Shown in pieces: positions 6,666-11,245 of a DNA stretch of 11,245 nt. The DNA lies in contig RKRZ01000053.1 of the NCBI GenBank assembly GCA_007571105.1, positions 1 through 11,245 of the forward strand, given 5' to 3'. The position numbers were made by a program, and so were the translations under genes. Origin of the DNA: Gammaproteobacteria bacterium. Lineage in GTDB: Bacteria > Pseudomonadota > Gammaproteobacteria > Poriferisulfidales > Poriferisulfidaceae. The first letter of the stretch is position 1. The number at the start of each line of letters is the position of its first letter. Under the pieces are notes generated by a model. The model was not told where the DNA came from and searched no databases. It worked only from the letters and a program-made list of their open reading frames with translations.

Positions 6666-8012
6666 ATGATGACCGCCTCGATTGATACGCGCACGATGGT
6701 GATGGGATTGGGCATAACCGGCTTGTCGGTCGCGCGGTATCTGCACCACCGCAATGAGGCGTTCACGATCTGGGACCCGACTCCGAAAGAGGATGCGCGA
6801 GAGGCTTTGCTTGAGCATTGTCCGGAATCCCAGTTGGTCTGTGAAGAGCCGCTGCCTGAGGATTTTGAGGAAGCCGACACGGTTATCGTCAGTCCTGGCG
6901 TGCCGCTCGATCACCCCGCCTTGTGCGCGGCGCGGGAATCCGGCGCACAGATTTACGGCGACATTGAATTATTTGCGCATGAAGTGGATGCGCCGGTGTT
7001 GGGAATTACCGGCAGCAACGGCAAAACCACGGTGACATTGCTGCTGGAGGCGATTTTGGAAGAAGCGGGCGTGGATGCGCGTTGCGGCGGCAATCTGGGC
7101 ACTCCCGCGCTGTCGCTGTTGCGCGACACCGCTCCGGAAGTGTATGTGCTGGAAGTCTCCAGCTTTCAACTGGAAGCGACGCACACCTTGCAGTGCCAGG
7201 CCGCCTGCCTGCTCAACCTGAGCCCGGAGCATCTGGACCGACACGGCAATTTTGCGGCTTATCGGGAAATCAAGCATCGCCTGTATCGCAATGCAAGCGT
7301 GGCCATCTACAACCGGGACAATTCCGATACGCGGCCCGGCCTGACGGATGCGCAACTGGTCGGATTTGGTCTGGATGTGCCGGTGAATGGGGATGATTTC
7401 GGAATCCGCCAGCACGACGGCGTGGATTGGCTGTGCAAGGGGCGGCATCTGCTTCTGCCGTGCAAGGACGTCGCACTTCCCGGACGGCACAATCTCGCCA
7501 ATGCCCTGGCGGCCTTGGCCTTGGCGGATGCGCATGGCGTGGATCTGGATGGCGTCACCGGAGTCTTGCGCCGTTTTCAGGGACCGTCGCACCGCCTGCA
7601 GAAAGTGGCGATGATCGATGGAGTCGCATGGTACGACGATTCCAAAGCCACCAATCTGGATGCCCTGCAAGCGGCTCTGCACGCCTTCCAGCAACCTTGC
7701 GTGCTGATTGCCGGAGGCCGGCGCAAGAAGAACGACCTGGATCGGGTGCTGCCGGTTCTGGAGCAGCGCGTGCGCTCGGCGGTGCTGATTGGCGAGGCGG
7801 CGGAGGCCATGGCGAAAGCCTGGGGCGATACGGTTGCGGTGCACGTGTCCGGGGACATGGCGGCGGCGGTGGCGCAGGCGCAGGCATTGGCGCAGGAGGG
7901 AGATTGCGTGTTGTTGTCGCCCGGTTGTGCGAGCTTTGATTGCTACAGGAATTTCGAGGAGCGCGGCGAAGACTTCGCGGCCCGAGTCCGCGAACTGGGG
8001 GCGGCATCATGA
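6666..8012 (+). CDS. murD: UDP-MurNAc-L-alanine:D-glutamate ligase MurD
   Basis: MurD adds D-glutamate to UDP-MurNAc-L-Ala with ATP, the second step of stem-peptide synthesis. The 448 residues agree with the family (E. coli 438). The N-terminal Rossmann-like domain shows VMGLGITGLSVARYL and VSPGVPLDHPAL. The ATPase domain shows the P-loop TGSNGKTT at 115-122 with Lys120, GGNLGTPALSLL, EVSSFQLE, NLSPEHLDRHG and the YREIKHRLY lysine site for carbamylation. The C-terminal domain shows GPSHRLQ, YDDSKATN (commonly NDSK(A/G)TN, so Asn to Asp) and SPGCASFDCYRNFEERG. The start is ATG at 6666, followed directly by a second ATG. The stop overlaps the ftsW ATG. Confidence 0.97.
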   Translation: MMTASIDTRTMVMGLGITGLSVARYLHHRNEAFTIWDPTPKEDAREALLEHCPESQLVCEEPLPEDFEEADTVIVSPGVPLDHPALCAARESGAQIYGDIELFAHEVDAPVLGITGSNGKTTVTLLLEAILEEAGVDARCGGNLGTPALSLLRDTAPEVYVLEVSSFQLEATHTLQCQAACLLNLSPEHLDRHGNFAAYREIKHRLYRNASVAIYNRDNSDTRPGLTDAQLVGFGLDVPVNGDDFGIRQHDGVDWLCKGRHLLLPCKDVALPGRHNLANALAALALADAHGVDLDGVTGVLRRFQGPSHRLQKVAMIDGVAWYDDSKATNLDALQAALHAFQQPCVLIAGGRRKKNDLDRVLPVLEQRVRSAVLIGEAAEAMAKAWGDTVAVHVSGDMAAAVAQAQALAQEGDCVLLSPGCASFDCYRNFEERGEDFAARVRELGAAS

Positions 8013-9175
8013 CCAATAACGCCTTGCCGGCGCACGAATTGCGCATTGCCGCCATCCTGTTGGCGCTGGGACTGGTCGTCATGACTTCGGCGTCAATGGA
8101 AGTGGCGGCACGGGATTACGGCAATGCCTTGCATTACCTGCAGCGCCAGGGATTCTTTGTTCTGATCGGAGTGATGGGAGCTCTGGTGCTCGCGCACATC
8201 CCACTGGTCTGGCACCAGCGCCTCGCGCCCGTATACGCGCTTGCTTCTATTGCATTGCTGGTGCTGGTATTGGTCCCCGGACTGGGGCATAACGTCAACA
8301 ACAGCACTCGCTGGCTGCAACTCGGTCCGGTTCAGTTCCAGCCTTCCGAACTGGTGAAGCCGTTGTTTATTTTGTGTCTGGCGTTCTGGCTGGCGTGGTG
8401 CGGCGAAGACGTGCATACGAAGCCCCGCACCTTCGTGGTGCCGCTGTTGCTGTTGATCATCCTGAGTGTTTTGTTGTTGCTGGAGCCTGATTTCGGCACG
8501 GTCTTCGTGATCGGACTGACGGCCATCGGCATGATTTTCCTGTGCGGGGGGCATTTGCGTACCTTGCTCGGACTGGGCGCGGTCGGCTTGATGGGCATGG
8601 CGGGCCTGGTGCTGGCGGCGCCGTATCGAATGTTGCGCCTCAAGACGTTTCTGGATCCGTGGGCAGACCCGTTCAACACGGGCTATCAGATCACCCAATC
8701 GCTGATTGCGATCGGCAGCGGCGGTTTCTGGGGTTTGGGTCTGGGGGATGGGGTGCAGAAGCATTTCTATCTGCCGGAAGTGCACACCGACTTCGTATTC
8801 GCCGTGGCGGTTGAAGAACTGGGCCTGGCCGGGGCGGTCTTGATCATCGGCCTGTTCATGCTTTTTGTGCTGACGGCATTTCGCATCGCCAAGCGTGCGC
8901 TGGAATACGACAACACGTTTGCTGCCGCGGTGGCCTATGGCATTGGCCTGTGGATTGGCCTCCAGGCATTGTTCAATGTTGCCGTCAATCTGGGAGCGGC
9001 TCCGACCAAGGGGCTGACGCTGCCTCTGATGAGTGCAGGAGGCAGTTCTCTGGTTGCCACCTTGCTGGGGCTTGGACTTTTGTATCGCGCACGCTGTGAA
9101 TTGAATGCGATGCCGCATCCACCACGTGCAAAGAAGCGGCGGCGCAAGCAGGCGCACAAGGGGAGAGCGCAGTGA
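8009..9175 (+). CDS. ftsW: septal peptidoglycan glycosyltransferase FtsW
   Basis: FtsW is the SEDS-family polymerase that makes septal glycan strands from lipid II in complex with FtsI. The 388-residue protein alternates hydrophobic segments consistent with ten membrane helices. Family motifs are NNSTRWLQLGPVQFQPSEL (NGS is more common than NNS), EPDFGT, the RLKTFLDPWADPFNTGYQ stretch, LGDGVQKHFYLPEVHTDFVF with the functional Asp261 in HTDF, EELG, and APTKGLTLPLMSAGGSSLV (many FtsW have SYGGSS). The C-terminal tail is short and very basic (RAKKRRRKQAHKGR), as expected for a cytoplasmic end. The ATG at 8009 overlaps the murD stop and the stop overlaps the murG GTG. The frame is open upstream to 7940, but that stretch is murD coding sequence. 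Placement between murD and murG distinguishes it from RodA. Confidence 0.96.
   Translation: MTNNALPAHELRIAAILLALGLVVMTSASMEVAARDYGNALHYLQRQGFFVLIGVMGALVLAHIPLVWHQRLAPVYALASIALLVLVLVPGLGHNVNNSTRWLQLGPVQFQPSELVKPLFILCLAFWLAWCGEDVHTKPRTFVVPLLLLIILSVLLLLEPDFGTVFVIGLTAIGMIFLCGGHLRTLLGLGAVGLMGMAGLVLAAPYRMLRLKTFLDPWADPFNTGYQITQSLIAIGSGGFWGLGLGDGVQKHFYLPEVHTDFVFAVAVEELGLAGAVLIIGLFMLFVLTAFRIAKRALEYDNTFAAAVAYGIGLWIGLQALFNVAVNLGAAPTKGLTLPLMSAGGSSLVATLLGLGLLYRARCELNAMPHPPRAKKRRRKQAHKGRAQ
9160..9165 (+). promoter_or_regulatory. Shine-Dalgarno site supporting the murG GTG start
   Basis: GGGGAG lies 6 bases upstream of GTG at 9172, inside the last codons of ftsW. It supports the non-ATG start and the GTGA overlap. 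Confidence 0.6.
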
Positions 9176-10236
9176 GTGAGCGGCCGGTGATGATTTTGGC
9201 GGGCGGCACCGGAGGCCATGTGTTTCCGGCCTTGGCGGTCGCCGAGCAATTGCGCGAACGCGCGGTTCCGGTTCTGTGGGTGGGAACGCGACAGGGTTTG
9301 GAGGCGCGCGTGGTGCCTCCAGCCGGATTCCCGATGGAATGGGTGCAGTTGACGGCTCCGAGCCGACGGGGCTGGCGCGGATTGTTGTTGTCGGCGCCGG
9401 CAGTTCTGCGCGCTGTGCTGCATGGCGTGAGGTTGCTGCATCGGTATCGTCCCGCCGTGGTGTTGGGCATGGGGGGCTATGCCTCTTCTGCGGTGGCGCT
9501 GGCCGCGGTGCTGCGGCGCGTGCCGCTGGTGATCCACGAACAAAATGCCATCGCCGGGCTGACCAACCGCATTCTGTCGCGCTTGGCAAGCCGGGTGTTG
9601 CTGGGATTCCCGCAGGCCCAGGGTTTGGCCGGGGGCACCTATCTGGGCAATCCGGTTCGCGCCGCACTCCAGAAGCCGAATGACCCCCCGCACTTTGACG
9701 ATCGGGCGGCGTTGCGCCTGTTGATCATTGGCGGCAGCCAGGGCGCTGAAATTTTCAATCAGGTGGTGCCACAGGCCATCGACGCCTTGCCCGAGGAGAT
9801 TCGCCCGCAAATCTGGCATCAGACCGGCTCAGACCCGAAACCGGTGGCTGCCCGCTATCCGGATTCGTCGACGCCCCGCCTGCAGCAATTCATCGACGAC
9901 ATGGATGAGGCCTATGCCTGGGCCGATCTGGTGCTGGCTCGTGCCGGCGCCATGACAATTGCCGAGTTGGCTTGCGTGGCGCGTGCGGCCGTGTTGGTGC
10001 CGTACCCGCATGCGGCGGACAACCACCAGATGGCCAATGCGGAGAGTTATGCGCAAGGAGGCGCGGCCGAGGTTTGGGAGCAGGGCCGCTTCACTCCGTT
10101 CCGTCTGGCAGAACGTTTGCGCGAATTGGCTGAGACGCGCGCCCCGCTTGAGCGCATGGCGCAGGCTGCGGCGACTCAGGCCCGGCCTTCTGCCGCCGCG
10201 CAGGTCGCAGAGTGCCTGCTGGAGTTTCGCGCATGA
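9172..10236 (+). CDS. murG: UDP-GlcNAc:lipid I N-acetylglucosaminyltransferase MurG
   Basis: MurG adds GlcNAc to lipid I to form lipid II on the cytoplasmic membrane face. The 354 residues match the family (E. coli 355). The N-terminal domain has the glycine-rich GGTGGHVFPALA (11-22), GMGGYASS and HEQNAIAGLTNR (122-133). The linker region has GNPVR. The C-terminal domain has GGSQGAEIFN (187-196), HQTG, RAGAMTIAEL (257-266) and PHAADNHQMANA, which bind UDP-GlcNAc in known structures. The GTG start fits the motif spacing (GGTGGH at about residue 11). The stop overlaps the murC ATG. No disruptive change was seen. Confidence 0.97.
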   Translation: MSERPVMILAGGTGGHVFPALAVAEQLRERAVPVLWVGTRQGLEARVVPPAGFPMEWVQLTAPSRRGWRGLLLSAPAVLRAVLHGVRLLHRYRPAVVLGMGGYASSAVALAAVLRRVPLVIHEQNAIAGLTNRILSRLASRVLLGFPQAQGLAGGTYLGNPVRAALQKPNDPPHFDDRAALRLLIIGGSQGAEIFNQVVPQAIDALPEEIRPQIWHQTGSDPKPVAARYPDSSTPRLQQFIDDMDEAYAWADLVLARAGAMTIAELACVARAAVLVPYPHAADNHQMANAESYAQGGAAEVWEQGRFTPFRLAERLRELAETRAPLERMAQAAATQARPSAAAQVAECLLEFRA

Positions 10237-11201
10237 CCCGACAAGGCCGCGTGCAGTTGCCGATGCGGCACATTCGCCGGGTTCACTTTGTGGGCATCGG
10301 AGGCGCCGGCATGAACGGCATTGCCGATGTGCTGTGCAGCTTGGGCTATCAGGTCTCTGGAAGCGATTTGCAGGAAAACGCGCAGATCAGGCGCCTGCGG
10401 GAGATGGGGGCCGAAGTCCGTATCGGGCATGACGCTCAAGCCGTGCAGGATGCGGATGTGGTGGTGACTTCCAGCGCCATCCCGACCGACAACGCAGAAC
10501 TCGTGGCGGCGGCTGCAGCGCGCATTCCGATCATTCCTCGGGCGGCCATGCTGGGAGAATTGATGCGGTTCAGCTTTGGCATTGCCGTAGCAGGCACCCA
10601 CGGCAAGACAACCACCGCCAGTCTGATTGCGCACTTGTTGACGCAGGGCGGACTGGATCCGAGTTCCATTATCGGCGGACAGCTTCGCCACAGCGATGCG
10701 CATGCAACCTTGGGCGGCGGCGATTGTCTGGTCTGCGAGGCGGACGAGAGCGATGCGTCCTTTCTGCATCTGAATCCGTTGATTGCCGTGGTCACAAACA
10801 TCGACGACGACCATCTGGCCAATTACGACAACGCCATGGACCGCTTGGTTGAGGCGTACCGGAGTTTTCTGCAAAACCTTCCCTTCTACGGTTTGGCTGT
10901 CCTGTGTGCGGACGATACGCGCACCCTGGCCTTGAGCGAGACGCTGGAGCGGCAGGTGGTGAGTTACGGCATTGCCAATCGGCAGGCGAACATTGTCGCT
11001 GCCGACATTGAAATGGATGCGGAAGGGCTGCTCGCCATCTGCATACAGCACGAAATGGATCACCTGGACGGGAAGCTCTTCGTGGACTATCTGTCGACCC
11101 TCAAGCGCGGTCGGCTGAAAACGAAATTCCGCAAGAAGGCCCGGCGCGCTCCTGCTTCCCGCGCCGCCGGACGCTCGAGGATTTCGGCGCCTGTTATCTG
11201 A
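10233..11201 (+). CDS. murC: UDP-MurNAc:L-alanine ligase MurC, N-terminal part, fused in frame to the C-terminus of peptide deformylase
   Basis: MurC adds L-alanine to UDP-MurNAc with ATP, the first stem-peptide step. Residues 1 to about 260 are clearly MurC: VGIGGAGMNGIADVL (20-34, UDP-MurNAc-binding Rossmann motif), TSSAIP, the P-loop AGTHGKTTT at 120-128 with Lys125, CEADESDASFLHL, VTNIDDDH, FLQNLPFYG. The family is about 470-490 residues, but here MurC homology stops at about residue 260-266. The remaining residues to 322 are the end of peptide deformylase (LLAICIQHEMDHL). The rest of the MurC central domain and its whole C-terminal domain are absent, so the product should not work as MurC. 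The ATG at 10233 overlaps the murG stop as ATGA, has GGAG upstream, and is preferred to the in-frame ATG at 10263. The fusion is probably a mis-join or a rearrangement. Confidence 0.92.
   Translation: MTRQGRVQLPMRHIRRVHFVGIGGAGMNGIADVLCSLGYQVSGSDLQENAQIRRLREMGAEVRIGHDAQAVQDADVVVTSSAIPTDNAELVAAAAARIPIIPRAAMLGELMRFSFGIAVAGTHGKTTTASLIAHLLTQGGLDPSSIIGGQLRHSDAHATLGGGDCLVCEADESDASFLHLNPLIAVVTNIDDDHLANYDNAMDRLVEAYRSFLQNLPFYGLAVLCADDTRTLALSETLERQVVSYGIANRQANIVAADIEMDAEGLLAICIQHEMDHLDGKLFVDYLSTLKRGRLKTKFRKKARRAPASRAAGRSRISAPVI
11019..11201 (+). pseudogene. def: peptide deformylase, C-terminal fragment
   Basis: Peptide deformylase removes the formyl group from the initiator methionine of new proteins. 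The fragment AEGLLAICIQHEMDHLDGKL, then FVDYLS, matches its third motif, with the metal-binding HEMDH at chimera residues 273-277. It ends in a basic tail (KTKFRKKARR) and TGA at 11199-11201. The first two motifs (GxGLAAxQ, and EGCLS with the metal-ligand cysteine) and roughly the first 130 residues are missing; the frame continues upstream into murC instead. The following fmt start is the normal neighbour of def in Pseudomonadota, so the right flank is a genuine def-fmt locus. The exact left boundary is uncertain within about 11010-11030. Confidence 0.88.
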
Positions 11202-11245
11202 CCCCGCCCACAGGCCGCGGGTCGCCTTCGCGGGAACGCCGGATT
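11191..11245 (+). CDS. fmt: methionyl-tRNA formyltransferase Fmt, N-terminal fragment cut by the window end
   Basis: Fmt formylates initiator Met-tRNA and is usually encoded directly after def. In this frame the last codons read SDPAHRPRVAFAGTPD, and RVAFAGTPD matches the conserved first strand and loop of Fmt (E. coli begins MSESLRIIFAGTPDF). The frame overlaps the end of def. No ATG, GTG or TTG occurs in frame between the stop at 11116-11118 and the motif. The position expected for the initiator before SDP is TTA (11194-11196), preceded by CTG (11191-11193), which I use as a provisional start. Identity rests on about 9 residues plus context. Confidence 0.72.
   Translation, partial: MLSDPAHRPRVAFAGTPD

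Noticed and set aside
8009..9175. RodA rather than FtsW
   Set aside because: The SEDS motifs fit either paralogue, but location between murD and murG and the basic C-terminal tail indicate FtsW.
8093..9667. Long open frame of 524 codons on the minus strand opposite ftsW and murG
   Set aside because: It lies opposite two clearly conserved genes, its translation is Arg/Pro/Gln/His-rich low-complexity sequence typical of the antisense of high-G+C coding DNA, and it has no recognisable domain.
11010..11060. Nine-base direct repeat GAAATGGAT at 11010-11018 and 11052-11060 as the cause of the murC-def junction
   Set aside because: Deletion between direct repeats leaves one copy, but both are present, and the second lies inside the intact Def HEMDH motif, downstream of the switch. 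Probably coincidental.
10233..11201. A genuine bifunctional MurC-deformylase enzyme as a new system
   Set aside because: Both halves lack catalytic parts: MurC lacks its C-terminal domain and Def lacks its first two motifs, including the cysteine ligand. An artefact or rearrangement is much more likely.

Overview
This window is a long segment of a bacterial division and cell wall (dcw) cluster, read entirely on the + strand: rsmH (5' end cut by the window), ftsL, ftsI, murE, murF, mraY, murD, ftsW, murG, murC. The gene order, the short FtsL, the MraY and MurG signatures and the def-fmt pair at the right end point to a high-G+C member of the Pseudomonadota, probably gammaproteobacterial or a close relative. 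I cannot name the genus from the sequence alone.

Layout. Positions 1-6654 carry rsmH to mraY with no intergenic space. Neighbours overlap by 4 bases (GTGA or ATGA), or by 11 bases at murF/mraY. An 11-base gap with a strong ribosome binding site separates mraY from murD. Then murD, ftsW, murG and murC again overlap by 4 bases each. No stretch is long enough to hold an independent promoter, terminator, RNA gene, mobile element or CRISPR array, and I saw none. The genes work as one module. MurC, MurD, MurE and MurF add the stem peptide to UDP-MurNAc. MraY and MurG build lipid I and lipid II at the membrane. FtsW and FtsI polymerise and crosslink lipid II at the septum with FtsL. RsmH is the 16S rRNA methyltransferase that usually opens the cluster.

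Three things are not ordinary. (1) murE is interrupted by an in-frame TAA at 3046-3048. It also has Thr in place of the P-loop lysine and has changed several other conserved Mur-ligase positions, while murF, murD and murC keep their core motifs. It looks like a decaying pseudogene, a diverged copy, or a badly sequenced gene. (2) murC does not finish. At about 11010-11030 its reading frame passes without a break into the C-terminal end of peptide deformylase (HEMDH metal-binding motif), followed by the start of fmt. The right edge is therefore a def-fmt locus joined to the dcw cluster, and murB, ddl, ftsQ, ftsA and ftsZ are not where they would be expected. An assembly mis-join at a short shared sequence is the simplest explanation; a real rearrangement is the alternative. 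(3) The fmt start region has no in-frame ATG, GTG or TTG.

I found no evidence of a new defence, mobile or biosynthetic system here.
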